From Bugulina stolonifera (Eukaryota; Bryozoa; Gymnolaemata; Cheilostomatida; Bugulidae), in contig OW285188.1 of assembly GCA_935421135.1 (NCBI GenBank), positions 11,388,733-11,452,732 of the forward strand: a stretch of DNA of 64,000 bases, given 5' to 3'. The notes under the pieces are model-generated. The model did not search any database. It had not been told where the DNA came from and was given only the letters and a program-made list of their open reading frames with translations. Positions 14,201 through 23,907 of the stretch are shown here, in pieces (position 1 is the stretch's first letter; each line of letters begins with the position of its first letter). The position numbers and the translations under genes were made by a program.

Positions 14201-15721
14201 CAATAGTGGCTCAAATAGTGGCACCATTTCTAGATCCGAGATTTTCACGTGGAGTTGTTCAGACAGGATATAACAATTCATGCAAAGTCAGTACTTCTTC
14301 ACACTACTCAAAGGCAGCCACACAAACCTCCGACAGCAACACATCAGCATTCTCAGTGTACTTAAATCGTCAACACAATTTGACTGTACCCCAAGGCCCT
14401 GAGCCCAAATACCCGGCAAACTTTGTAACGGCGTACTGGATACTTGCTGGAATGAACTTAGCCATGGCTGCTGTTTTTCTATTCTATCACATCCATGGAA
14501 GGGTGACAGGCATAAGATTAGATGATCGCTTCAAAAAGCAAAAAACTTCGCAATTATCTCATTTTAAAAGATCCCTGTCTCCAAGAAGCTGTTCACCTAC
14601 TAAACCTGTTTATGCAGCCCTAATTATTGGCTGCTTGTTTTTTTACTATTCTCTATCAGTTCCGATGGCTAGAGGTTTCTCAAAATTTTTATTCTCCTAC
14701 GCCAGAGATGGACCCTGTCTGAGTGTCACCGAGTCAACATCTCTCCAGTCGTCATTCTTTGTTGCTATGACCATCGGCCGACTCTGCGGTTTCCTGGGCT
14801 CCTCAGTTATCCACATTAAATATATCCTTCAGGTGAATATTTTTATGAAATGAAAGCCATTATGAGTTTCCTTCCGAATACAGATAGTGAACTACCATTT
14901 ATTGCTAATTTACAACAAAAAGTTATTTTTAGACTTAACTAGTGACAGCTTCCAAGGTTACACCATGACTATGTTTCCATTGTTCGAACTAGCTGAACTA
15001 GCTTCTTCAACAAGATGTCAGCACCAATACACTAATCGTTGGCATATAGTCAGCTCGCATGACTTCGTACTGAGAGTGCACACTGACTGAGGTCGCTGAA
15101 TGAGTGCGAGCTGAGTCATTCCATAGCTCGAGCTGAGCTTAAACTGCACCGAGTTCGAACCATGGAAACCCAGTATTAGAGAGGAAAACTTAAAATTATA
15201 ATTGATAGCTCATGTGTCCATTTCATGAATAGTCAAGCCTGCAAAGGTGCAATTATTCATCTTGAGTATTTACATTATAGCACTAGCATTCTTATTGTTT
15301 CAAATTTAAATTTGTCTCTCTTTTGAAGATAGAAGTACTGGGAGCCTTTGTGTCCTGTATGATACTATACTTTCTTCATGATAACGTAACCATGCTTTGG
15401 GTTACAATCTATGCTCTGGGATTCTTCACTGGACCAATTATTCCATCAGCGTATGCTTGGGCTAACCGCTACATAGAAATAACTTCTGTGGTTCAAATGA
15501 TTCCACAACTTGGAGCAGCCGGAGGTGATATTGCTTACCTTATCTTGTTGGGTTACAATTATGATCACTTTGGCCCGTATGTACTCTGGACTTTTCAACT
15601 TTTTCTGTGTAGTGGATTTTGTGTTGTGACATGGGTTATGCAGATATTCGGCTCTCTACATGGAGATCGGTATGACACTAAGACAATCAACTATGATGAT
15701 GAAGAGGAAGAGTCTGAATAA
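5286..15721 (+). CDS. Gene A: MFS transporter, MFSD4/NaGLT1-like, 6 exons
   Basis: Coding exons are 5286-5320, 7778-7874, 8083-8209, 11241-11405, 14114-14832 and 15329-15721. All introns are GT-AG, and the joined frame is 511 aa without a stop. The protein is a predicted multi-pass plasma-membrane transporter of the major facilitator superfamily. A short acidic N-terminus (MDNEDSSDKE) precedes a first membrane segment (VVLFLLWLS). Then comes the family-like loop between helices 2 and 3 (SLRAAGHGIGGIVGG, followed by DR). A large exon 5 holds a central loop and several helices, with FSYARDGPCLSV and GRLCGFLGSS. The last exon holds the final helices and an acidic tail (DDEEEESE). Known family: MFSD4A/B proteins are of similar length and include a sodium-dependent glucose transporter; the substrate here is inferred only. 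The start was chosen because the same 35-nt first exon and its upstream sequence recur in gene B. Introns 1 and 3-5 hold transposon debris, and intron 2 is only about 210 bp. Confidence 0.88.
5438..6015. mobile_element. pogo/Tigger-like MITE, gene A intron 1
   Basis: 578 bp. The left end CAGTGGAACTTGGATAACTC and the right end GAGTTATCCAAATTTTACTG form terminal inverted repeats, flanked by TA on both sides. There is no transposase frame. TIRs of this style are typical of pogo/Tigger elements. Confidence 0.8.
6030..6630 (+). repeat. 5'-truncated solo LTR, gene A intron 1
   Basis: It starts inside the family (TTTTTATACCCATGTAAAGA) just right of a pogo-like MITE, and ends CCATTACA followed by ATAT. 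TATATAAAGGG and CAATAAAGACACTTC are present. Confidence 0.8.
6641..6870 (+). mobile_element. tRNA-derived SINE, copy 1 (gene A intron 1)
   Basis: A tRNA-like head of about 75 nt has an A box (AGCTCAGTTGGTAGAGC) and a B box (GGTTCAAATCT). An unrelated tail of about 155 nt ends GATGAAGAGCAATG. The head resembles Lys-type tRNAs but cannot fold as a perfect cloverleaf. It starts 10 bp after an LTR end. Confidence 0.85.
6985..7468. mobile_element. hAT-type MITE, gene A intron 1
   Basis: 484 bp with TIRs CAGGGGTTCCCAACC and GGTTGGGAACCCCTG. The 8-bp target duplication is CTCTAGGC/CTTTAGGC (7 of 8 identical). There is no coding capacity. Confidence 0.88.
9409..10393 (-). repeat. Solo LTR, long family, copy 2 (gene A intron 3)
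   Basis: 985 bp, from TGTAATG to CCACA, flanked by ATAT on both sides (9405-9408 and 10394-10397). It is antisense to gene A. It is very similar, in inverted orientation, to 16408-17337. Confidence 0.88.
11437..11867. mobile_element. pogo/Tigger-like MITE, gene A intron 4
   Basis: It starts TA|CAGTGAAATTTGCTTAATTC and ends with TTTGAATGAAGCAAGTTCTA, followed at once by another CAGTAGAACTTGCTTAATTC start at 11865. The outer ends are inverted repeats, and the junction forms a hairpin. Confidence 0.65.
11897..12043. repeat. Tandemly doubled hairpin, 72-bp period
   Basis: Units start at 11899 and 11971. Each unit is a hairpin: CAATTACAATTAAATAAAA pairs with its mirror ending TTTAATTGTAATTG. The whole block also starts CTGTCAATTAC and ends GTAATTGACAG. 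Confidence 0.88.
12203..13179 (+). repeat. Solo LTR, long family, copy 3 (gene A intron 4)
   Basis: 977 bp, from TGTGGTGAAACAGCC to CATTACA, with target duplication ATAA (12199-12202 and 13180-13183). The AATAAAGCAACATCTCC segment is present. Confidence 0.88.
13202..13929 (-). repeat. Solo LTR, 663-bp family, gene A intron 4
   Basis: Related to the LTR of the full-length element: TGTAATGGTTTC, GGACGAC, CAATAAAGACACATC on the minus strand, and end CATCACA. ATAT flanks both sides (13198-13201 and 13930-13933). It begins 22 bp after the preceding solo LTR. Confidence 0.88.
14967..15175. mobile_element. MITE-like inverted repeat, gene A intron 5
   Basis: The ends GTTTCCATTGTTCGAAC and GTTCGAACCATGGAAAC are inverted, with GAGCTGAG-type inner repeats. 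No coding capacity is seen, and the superfamily is unknown. Confidence 0.6.
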
Positions 15722-15788
15722 ACAGTCAGTAGCTGCTAGTAGTCAAGAATATCGCTGAATGAAGCCTCATTTCTTCAACAAGATGTAG

Positions 15789-15794
15789 AATAAA
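15789..15794 (+). terminator. Poly(A) signal of gene A
   Basis: AATAAA lies in GTAGAATAAATGTGAAG, about 70 bp after the stop. The same context recurs after gene B. Confidence 0.7.
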
Positions 15795-15967
15795 TGTGAA
15801 GCTGGACTATGCAATGAAATAGATCATTTAAGCTTAGTATAGAATTGTGTTTCATGCGTTTACTTCCGTAGAGATGATGGGATGTTTATTACATTTTTCC
15901 TCATACCAAATCCTTCTCAATTTTATTTAAGAACAAACTACAACGTACATGTACATGACTGCAATAT

Positions 15968-17337
15968 TGTAATGTTATTGCGCTATGCACTCGTATGGGT
16001 ACCATGCAAGTAATAATGAATGAGTTATCAGGCATAAGACAATGTATATAATATAAGACAGTTATATACAAGTATATGTAGCATGCTAATTAACCAGTAA
16101 GCACACAGTTAGAGTCAGCTATGGTGAATGTCAGGGGTCTGTTTCCGGACGCTATCAGCAGAGGTCGGTCTCCTAACCACAATATACTGCATATACACAC
16201 TTAACAGTTCATATAAAATAGTCTGCTCTATTATTGCACAAACATTTAGAGTATTGTGATTGACAGCCAGCCAACAGTAGCCCCAAGCTAACGCACTCCG
16301 ACACCGTTAAGAAGGCCTTAGTATCAAAGCGGGTGCTGTCTCTCCTGGCCAGCTCTAAGAAGGTCGTGACAGCTAGCCTTCCTTGGCTAGTCACATAACA
16401 GTACTATTAACTGACATTTAATTACATTATCTTATCCATGCATTGGTTGTTATCCATATCCATCTATGCATTCATTATTATCTTATATATACTTCGTGTC
16501 TTATATACATATGCACTAGCAATCAAGCCTTGGGATTACGTTCTATTGCAACTTGGTTTTTCCCACATTATACACTTATTTAGTAATTGTCTGTTCTTGC
16601 TTGATTGTGAATTATTAGTCTTTTTGCCATTTTATATAGTACCTTCATGGCCGACCTTATAGATTTAGCTCATAATTATATACGACATGTTTCTCCTTAT
16701 TGTAAGCACATTTTGTGCGAAGGCCGACTTTTTATGTGGCCGAGTCGGGCGAAACCAGACATATTGTTGCGTCAGTTCCGGAGCCGACCCCATGTCAGAT
16801 AACCGACACCATGTCGGGCCCTTTTGGCCGGAAGTTTGTTATGTATATAAGGCAGTGCATTTTGTGTTGTAAATCAGTTGTTTATTGCGCTTGGATAAAG
16901 CAACATCTCCTAACTCAACCTACAGAGGCTTACTCTTTAGGCGGGTAACTCCACCTGAGAATCCTTTGCATTCAGTACGGCTCGAGTTCACCTCATCCTA
17001 GGCTATGCATATCTTTATCCACCCCTTAGGCTTAGGTCGATCCCGGGTTCCAATGAACCTAGCGTCGGACTTAGGTTCTCAAGGTTAGACATTCTTTCTC
17101 TACACTCCCTCGGAGTATAAACTCTACATGACCTACGTCGGTCCTGAGCTCCAATGAGTCTCGGCATCGGCCTACTTCTGATATAATCTACAATCTACAC
17201 TATAAAGAGCACCCATAACTGTCCACTCTTTTATGTAATGAGCAGAAGGTACACTTGGTCGGCCTCTACCACCTTTCAAGCCCTTCACATACTTGTAGCC
17301 CTCGGCTCTCGTATGCAATAGTACTCAAAACATTACA
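15968..17337 (+). repeat. Composite LTR, long family, copy 4
   Basis: 16408-17337 is a plus-oriented LTR nearly identical to the reverse complement of 9409-10393, but it lacks the first ~80 bp. In their place 15968-16407 holds unrelated sequence that starts TGTAATG like an inverted LTR end. ATAT flanks both outer ends (15964-15967 and 17338-17341). Confidence 0.7.
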
Positions 17338-17368
17338 ATATGTGTTTATGGCACTATGATATAATTAG

Positions 17369-17601
17369 GGGTCGAGACAGCGCAGTTGGTAGAGCACACA
17401 ACTTTCATTCTGCAGGCTGTGGGTTCAAATCTCAGTTGGGCTGTTTCTGGCAAAAAGCCTTCAGCAAGCTTGTCACCCTAACATGCTGGGTCTGTTAGGA
17501 TCAGAACCCAAAATACGCAAATACCACATAGCCTGGACTTGTTCACAATCCTGTGATCACATCAGATTACTCCACACATGAGAGATGAAGAGCAATGTTG
17601 C
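17369..17601 (+). mobile_element. tRNA-derived SINE, copy 2
   Basis: The same family as 6641-6870. An 8-bp target duplication, ATAATTAG, lies at 17361-17368 and 17602-17609, which marks retroposition. The A and B boxes are preserved. Confidence 0.88.
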
Positions 17602-17965
17602 ATAATTAGCAGCATAACTACTCCTATACAACTCTGTTTACATGATTATGTGTTGATGAAGGAGTCACACACCCTTCCTTCACTTTCAACCAGGGGCTTA
17701 ATCCGTCTAAAAGTCTTATTTGTGTCCGGCACTATCTTCGGAAAGTCTCGAATTAAAAAATATCCATTTTAAAATTTTTAAACAGAGTTTGGCCAGGCTA
17801 TCTGTTTAGTGATTATATCAGCAGACTCTTTTGTTCTAGTTATTATTCATCTGAGTATGTAGCGAATAATCATAATACTCTGTTTACATGATGAAATGTA
17901 CAAATAATATGTACAATGTATTCAGTGCTCAAAGTCTAATTTTTTTCTTACCTATTCTCCAGCAG

Positions 17966-18035
17966 AGGGTTTGGGGGCGCTGTAAGCCCCCCAACGGGGT
18001 CCGGGGCGGAGCCCCGGCTGCTGAAGCCCTAAGAG
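17966..18035. repeat. GC-rich palindromic cluster
   Basis: GGGGGCGCTGTAAGCCCCCC and GGGGTCCGGGGCGGAGCCCC form nested dyads in otherwise AT-rich DNA. Confidence 0.65.
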
Positions 18036-18111
18036 CGATTTCAGTGCCTAAAAGCCCTTCAAAGACCAATTGCAGAAGTGTTCACACATTCACCCAGCTG
18101 TCTTAATATGT

Positions 18112-18500
18112 CTTCTTTTTTGGCAGAAAAAACAGCTTAAATCTTTTTGATGCTGCATTGTTTTCAAATATCTCGTTTTAGGTGTAGTTGCACCTGATTG
18201 GACAAAAAGGACTTAAGAGGGAGGTGTAGTGGCTACCGGAAAGGGGCGTTAAGGCAACGTCACGAATAGTCCGAGATTGAGATCATCTCGGGAGAAAACA
18301 GAACATATCTTGGAACCAACAAGAGAGGACGTACTTTGAGACGTGACTGGAACACAGAGTTATTACTAGTAAGTACGAACTTCACAATAATACTTAGACC
18401 CTTAGAGGAAGTACTTTCAATTCCTCCCCAAGCACTTCAATTCCTCCCAAGTGCCAAATTCACCGTTTTTTGGCAGAAAAAACAGCTTAAATCTTTTTTA
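18112..18500 (+). repeat. Direct repeats flanking the 18225 LTR
   Basis: The segment TTTTTTGGCAGAAAAAACAG followed by CTTAAATCTTTTT occurs at about 18114-18147 and again at about 18468-18500. The two copies bracket the LTR. Confidence 0.8.
18215..18386 (+). repeat. Plus-oriented copy of the 162-bp LTR with polypurine tract
   Basis: 18225-18386 matches the 24305-24466 LTR in the opposite orientation, with about 5 differences, all transitions. AAGAGGGAGG (18215-18224) directly precedes it like a polypurine tract, and ATAAT follows it. It therefore looks like the 3' end of an element pointing right. It may be the displaced 3' LTR of the minus-strand element (see findings). Confidence 0.8.
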
Positions 18501-18951
18501 TGTAGAATTTTGTGCGTTTGTAAGAAAGTACATAATATAGTGTTTTTATTTAGTGACACTTGGTAATGATACTTTCTAGCAGTGCGTGCGTGCGTGCAGC
18601 CAGAGCAGTGACAGGATAGTGGTAGCTAATTTACGTGTACATCTATAGCCTGGTGTACCTACAGGATTTTAGTCTGCGTGCCCACATTAAAATGACACAA
18701 CTAACTTTAATGAAGATTATGCGCCCTTCACAATGTTGGATTGCTTGGATGGGGGGGGGGAGAGGAGGGGGGCAGGTGATACTGAATCTTGTTTTTTTGT
18801 CAGTTGAAACTAATAAATCAAAAATAATGTCTGGGAGGCTACAGATGTTCTAATAGACATTGTAGAATTATTGTGTAGTCTTACCGGATCATGTCAAATG
18901 AGAGCACTTCCTTAGGTTAATCATTTGACTGGGTTAGTTAGCTTTTTTGGC

Positions 18952-19008
18952 CTGCTGTGTGGTATAAATACATAATGTATTTATACCAGTACCACACAGC
19001 AGGCCACA
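18952..19008. repeat. Palindrome left of the minus-strand element
   Basis: GGCCTGCTGTGTGG and CCACACAGCAGGCC are perfect inverted arms. The centre is itself palindromic (ATAAATACATAATGTATTTAT). Confidence 0.88.
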
Positions 19009-19109
19009 CATCAGTATTGGGAATAGAAACAGTGATTAGTTAACCAGTGTTAGTTAAACAAGGAGACACCGAATAATTTGTTTTTTTTTCTTTTCTTTCT
19101 TTCTGCATC

Positions 19110-19802
19110 CTATCTCTGTTTACGTGACCTTTCTCTCCGTTTGTACTCCCACTTTATGTCATTCAACTCCACTACTCGTTCGATCTCCTTTATCCATTTG
19201 TGTATGATTGTTCGAGTAGGATGCAGTCCATCTTTAAGTAGCCAATCTCGAAAATGATAGTGCCCTCTCCTTCTTGTAAATATGTGATTGTGAATAAAAG
19301 GTGTACACATTTCACTTTCCCTGTTAAACTCGATTACGTCTTTGTTTTCAGACACGATCATTTCTGTGATCATGCTTGAATTCTGACTATAAAAACTTTG
19401 TAGAATCTGACGACCTGGCCTGGTCCTATGTTGACTAGAAGACGGCTGATTAGCCCGCCTAGCCAACGAATCGTTGAACCTTCTAAAATCCATTGGGAAC
19501 AGAGTACATATGACTGGGACAATCCCATATGTCGTAAGTCGCTCCCATTCCTCGAAGTGAGACCTGACAGATCCCAGATGATTGGTTAGGAGTTGGACCT
19601 CTTTTCTATTCTGGGTCCTATGCATCCTAGTGAATCTGACGAGGCCGACATGAATGTAAATGATGGAATTGCTCATCCGGTGCCGTCGTTCATAGACATA
19701 TTTAAAAATGTCATGCCAATTCGCACCTGGTAAGGAGATGGTTCGAAATCTTTTTCCTCTAATGTCCTGAGTCAACGAGTTTCCAATTAGATAGGACTTC
19801 AT
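19110..19802 (-). CDS. SGNH-hydrolase-like ORF downstream of pol
   Basis: An intact 230-codon frame in the position env has in retroviruses. Three SGNH-family landmarks are seen: GNS at residues 7-9 (block I, nucleophile Ser), HVGLVRF at 51-57 in the place of the usual GxND block, and DGLHP at 191-195 (block V, the Asp-x-x-His pair). The Ser and the D-x-x-H are kept, but the GxND Asn is not evident, so hydrolase activity is uncertain. The C-terminus is strongly basic (YKRRERSRKQR), and no signal peptide or membrane anchor is visible. A splice acceptor (TATATTTTCAG) ends 6 nt before the ATG, and the LTR carries a strong donor, so it may come from a spliced message. Esterase-type domains are known in CR1-type LINEs; this gypsy context is less familiar to me. 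While pol is decayed, this frame is open. Confidence 0.65.
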   Translation of the reverse strand: MKSYLIGNSLTQDIRGKRFRTISLPGANWHDIFKYVYERRHRMSNSIIYIHVGLVRFTRMHRTQNRKEVQLLTNHLGSVRSHFEEWERLTTYGIVPVICTLFPMDFRRFNDSLARRANQPSSSQHRTRPGRQILQSFYSQNSSMITEMIVSENKDVIEFNRESEMCTPFIHNHIFTRRRGHYHFRDWLLKDGLHPTRTIIHKWIKEIERVVELNDIKWEYKRRERSRKQR

Positions 19803-19808
19803 TGTTTT

Positions 19809-19818
19809 CTGAAAATAT
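19809..19818 (-). promoter_or_regulatory. Putative 3' splice site before the SGNH-like ORF
   Basis: On the minus strand, ATATTTTCAG is followed by AAAACA and the ATG at 19802. It would pair with the donor GTAAGTAC at 24322 in the LTR. This is inference from consensus only. Confidence 0.5.
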
Positions 19819-19920
19819 ATGTGTAAACTTATAAGTTAAGTCGATTAGGCTTCCTACTTATACGGCCGCTACGAGTTGTAACTTCTCTGGTTGCCGCGGG
19901 TGCCTGATAAGTCGGTTTGC

Positions 19921-22900
19921 CTAACTTCTGCCCCTTGAATGTGGATTATGTGTGTTAAGCTCAGTCGGTCTGTGCAACTCATTTTCCATAGGTGCTGTCG
20001 GACTGGGCAGTGGATTTTCCATTGGTAGTGCTTTTGGTATATCTGGTTCTACTACCTTGTGTGTTGCCTCAGGGATCTTATCTCCCATCTTGGTATTTGA
20101 TTCCAGGGACGCTTGCTCACTAAGTGGGTGAACTAACTGCCTGTTTCGGCGCAGCAACTTTTCGGACTCGCCTACTGCAACTACCTCTCGACCTCTAGTT
20201 GCTACGATCTTGGCGTTCAAAGCGAGTCTGCCCAGATCATTGATAGCGACTTCTTGGCCAACTGACAGCGGTCCACGTTCTTGTGTTCTATACCGCCTGT
20301 TATAATTCTCACTTTGTGAGATTCTTTGGCTTTTTTCAAAGCACTGTAGTCTTTTCAGATCTATTCTCTTTTCATTAAGGTACCCCATCGAGTTCATGCC
20401 CCTACCAAACAACAATTGTGCTGGAGAGTACCCATTTGCCAATGGGGTGTCTCTGTATGCACACAGCGCTTCTTTTAGTCCAAGATTTTTTTTTTCATCA
20501 ATGCTTTAACGGTTTGAACAGCCCTTTTGGCTTCTCCGCTGGATTGAGGGTACTTGGGTGAGCTGGTAACATGCTGTATATCCCAGGTGCGGAGAAATTC
20601 TTTAAAGTTCTCTGAAATGAATTGGGGGCCATTATCACTCACTATCGAGTTCGGTATTCCTAGCATGCAGGACAGGTTTCTTACGACTTTCACAATCGCT
20701 TCAGACGTTGTGGACTCTCGCATTTCGTGCGCAGTAATGTATCGGCTGAAGTAATCAACTACTACTAGATATGATTGTCCCTCTTTCTCAAACAGATCTA
20801 TTGCAAGACGCCACCAGGGTCTCACTGGTAGTTCAGTGCATATTAGCGGTTCTCTAGGAATTCTCCGGTACTCCAAGCAACTGGGGCATGTCTTGACCAT
20901 TTCCCTTATTTCTTTGGTCATTCCTGGCCACCAAACTACCTCTCTAGCTCGTTTTAGGCACTTGTTCTCTCCCTGGTGTCCTTCACGAACTGCTACCAAC
21001 ACAGAACTTTGCTCTAACTTTGGAATGAATACTCTATTCATGTAGAATACAACACCGTCAGCATAGGTTAAATATTCTTTGAACGTATACAGGTTCCGCA
21101 CAACTGGATCAATATATTTAAATTGAGGCCATCCTTCCGAAATGTAGCGTACTAGTAATCTTCTTACCTCGTCTTCTAGCAACGCCGCTTTTAGCCTCTC
21201 CAATCTGTCATTGGATATGGCAAGTGAATTAACTAATTCACCAACCATTCCAGAATGGGCCACCTCACTCACGTGCTCTGTTTCACTAATAGGTGACCTT
21301 GACAGTGCATCAGCCAAAATCATCTTCTCTCCTGGTGTGTATTTCATGTGGTAGCTGTAGGACATCATCTTTAGCCTGAATCTCTGAACTCGAAGAGGCA
21401 GTCTAGCTAGCTCCTTTTCTCCAAGTATAGATACTAAGGGTTTATAATCGGTTTCTACGACAAACTCGCGACCTGCTAAATAGTAGTGGAATTTTGTGCA
21501 TCCCCATGATATTGCTAGTGCCTCCTTCTCGATCTGAGCATACTTTTTTTTAGCAGGTGTTAGTGTGCGTGATGCATATGCCACAGGTTGCCACACACCG
21601 TCAATTTCCTGAAGCACCACTGCACCTAATTCATAGGACGAGGGATCTGTACTAAGCATTGTCGGTGACCGCAGCCTAAATGTAGTCAGGGTAGGAGTTT
21701 CTGCCATGCATTGCTTTAACTGTCCAAACTCCCTTGCATGATCAGGTCCCCATGTCCAGCTAGACTCCTTCTGCAACAACTGTCGAAGATGGTGTGTGCT
21801 TTGTGCCAATGAGGGTGAGAACTTCCCTAAGTAGTTTACAATTCCAAAGAAATGACGGAGTTCTTTCTTACATATGGAAGTGACAAATTTAATAATTGCC
21901 TCGGTTTTACTTGGGTCTGCTCTTATGCCTGCCGCAGATATAACATGACCTAAAAACACTATTTCTGTCATATTAAACTGACATTTGTCCTTGTTTAGCA
22001 TTATCCCTGCCTCTTGGAGTTTCCCGATAACTCTTCTGAGACGAATGTCATGCTCCTGTTGATTAGTTCCATACACCAAGATATCGTCCATCTGACACAC
22101 TACTCCTTCACAGTCAACTAAAGCTTTTTGCATTTCCCTTTGGAAAATTTTAGGCGCCGAACTAATTCCAAAAAGGAGCCTCTTGCACATGTATCGACCA
22201 AATGGGGTTATGAAGGTAGTTAGCTCTTGAGATTCTTTGGCCAGTCTCATTTGCCAGTATCCGCAGTTCGCGTCCAATTTACTGAATATCGCTGCAAAGC
22301 CTAATTCATTCAACGTTTCCTCTGTTGTAGGTAAAGGATGATATTCACGCATTACTGCTTGGTTTAGTCTGGTGAAATTTATGCATGCTCAAATTTTACC
22401 ATTCTTTTTGGGTACGACGATACAAGGGGAGCACCATTCTGTCGGTTTCTCTATTCTTTCGATTACCTCTAGCTTTTCCATTCTCTGCAACTCAACCTTC
22501 AGTGGATGTTTACGTGCGGCAGCTATTCTCCAGGGCACTGACTGAGCAAATGGCGATATTGACTCTTTTAAGACAATGTTCACTTCATTTTTCATGGATC
22601 CCTATCCTTCAAATACTTTGGGAAATTCAGTAAACCAGGGGCAAATACCCTCTATTTCATCTATAAACTGAATTAATCCCAATTTAGATATGGCTGGCTT
22701 TCCCAATAATGGGGTCACTAGACCCTCCACTAAGTAAACTGTTTCCTCAATTTGCCTCAAGTTTCTACACAACTGTGCTTTGCCCACACCCGTTATTTTC
22801 AACTTGTGGTTTCCCACACCTCTTAATATTTTCTCAGATGGTTCTGGGTCCAAGAACTTCTCAGACATATTTGCGGGAACTGCAGTCACTGCTGCACCTG

Positions 22901-22985
22901 TGTCCACAGGTTCAGAATTTATCATGATTTCCACAAACCATGCTTTGCCAGTGTCAGTGACTGGGCTAGAGTTGACCACATCTAG
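19921..22985 (-). pseudogene. Pol of the minus-strand element, broken
   Basis: Protease (VDTGAAVTAV) begins in the gag frame just after the TGA. The frame is then cut by a TAG at 22604-22602 and a TGA at 22391-22389; the latter falls within the conserved RT segment after VPKKNGK, where an Arg codon is likely ancestral. RT (QMDDILVYG), RNase H (STDPSSYELG...) and integrase follow to 20475. A 10-A homopolymer at about 20486-20495 shifts the frame, and the integrase C-terminus resumes in another frame at 20442-19921 (GYSPAQLLFGRGM). In the integrase core the first two Asp residues are present (AIDLF, SDNGPQ). At the third catalytic position, 36 residues after the SDNG Asp, a Lys codon (20528-20526) stands where Glu is expected. 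The copy is therefore inactive. Confidence 0.88.
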
Positions 22986-23846
22986 TCATTCTGAGTCGGA
23001 ACCTAAAAACAGTCCCTCAACTTCATCTGCCACTTCATTTGCCGAGCTAAGCTTTCTGCCCTTGCAGAATTTAGATTTGGCCCAGTGTCCCCTTGTCTTG
23101 CACACATGGCAAAGGGCATTTCTTGCTGGGCAGGTTTCCCTGCTGTGAGGTCCATATTTGCAGTACAAACAGCTTTTCCAACAATTTCTCGTGTCTACCT
23201 GCTGCTTGACACCCTCCGTTTGTCGGTTGTTCGACGTTGTCTTATCGCGTTGAGTTCGAAGCGCACCTAGATTGTTATCGCTGGTAGCCACTGCCAACCT
23301 GTCAGATTGCTCATGATGGCTTACAAACTGCTTCGCTTTTTGAATACATTTCTGCAAATCCAGGTCATCAAGGTCTATTAGATACTCTCGGAGGCGCGTA
23401 TCCTTCTTTCCAACTACAATCCTGTCACGAACCAGCTCATCCTTCATTGTTCCATATCCGCATACATCAGCTTGGGTCTGGAGTTTAATTATAAACTGGT
23501 GTATAGGCAGCTCTCCTTGTACAATACTGTTAAATTTCATCCGTTCATATATGACATTCTTGACTGGTTCAAAACATTTCCCGAAAAATTTGAGAACATT
23601 CACCAGGGTCTTCTTCTTATCATCATCTGTTTCATCAAATTGAAACTGCTCATATATCGGCACACTTTCAGGTCCCATCAGTAGCAATGTATTAGCAATC
23701 TTCACGTCCTCTGACATTTCATCATATTTTTTTGCTATCTTGTAAATGTTAAGTTGTGATTTAAAGGTATTCCAACTTGCAAATAAATTACCCCCAGAAA
23801 AATTTATTCGTTGCACAAACCTTTCCTCTTTACCACCTTCCGCCAT
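22986..23846 (-). CDS. Gag of the minus-strand Ty3/gypsy element
   Basis: A 286-aa frame from the ATG at 23846 (MAEGGKEERF). The frame is open about 23 codons further upstream, but without another ATG. It has a retrotransposon-Gag-like helical region (LLMGPESVPIYEQF, FNSIVQGELPIHQFI) followed by two zinc knuckles. The first is CX2CX4HX4C (CLYCKYGPHSRETC) and the second CX2CX4HX6C (CHVCKTRGHWAKSKFC). Gag would form the particle and bind RNA through the knuckles. It ends in TGA at 22988-22986, and protease continues in the same frame. The stop is followed by CTAG, the best-known leaky-stop context. Confidence 0.85.
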   Translation of the reverse strand: MAEGGKEERFVQRINFSGGNLFASWNTFKSQLNIYKIAKKYDEMSEDVKIANTLLLMGPESVPIYEQFQFDETDDDKKKTLVNVLKFFGKCFEPVKNVIYERMKFNSIVQGELPIHQFIIKLQTQADVCGYGTMKDELVRDRIVVGKKDTRLREYLIDLDDLDLQKCIQKAKQFVSHHEQSDRLAVATSDNNLGALRTQRDKTTSNNRQTEGVKQQVDTRNCWKSCLYCKYGPHSRETCPARNALCHVCKTRGHWAKSKFCKGRKLSSANEVADEVEGLFLGSDSE

Positions 23847-23907
23847 TCTACTACTAATATTGTTGCACAGGCACCGAAGGTAATCGTTCGTATTTGCAGC
23901 AACCAGG

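Noticed and set aside
20475..20500. Programmed frameshift at the 10-A run inside integrase
   Set aside because: The position in the middle of integrase fits no known recoding site, and the element has other lesions. Homopolymer decay is simpler.
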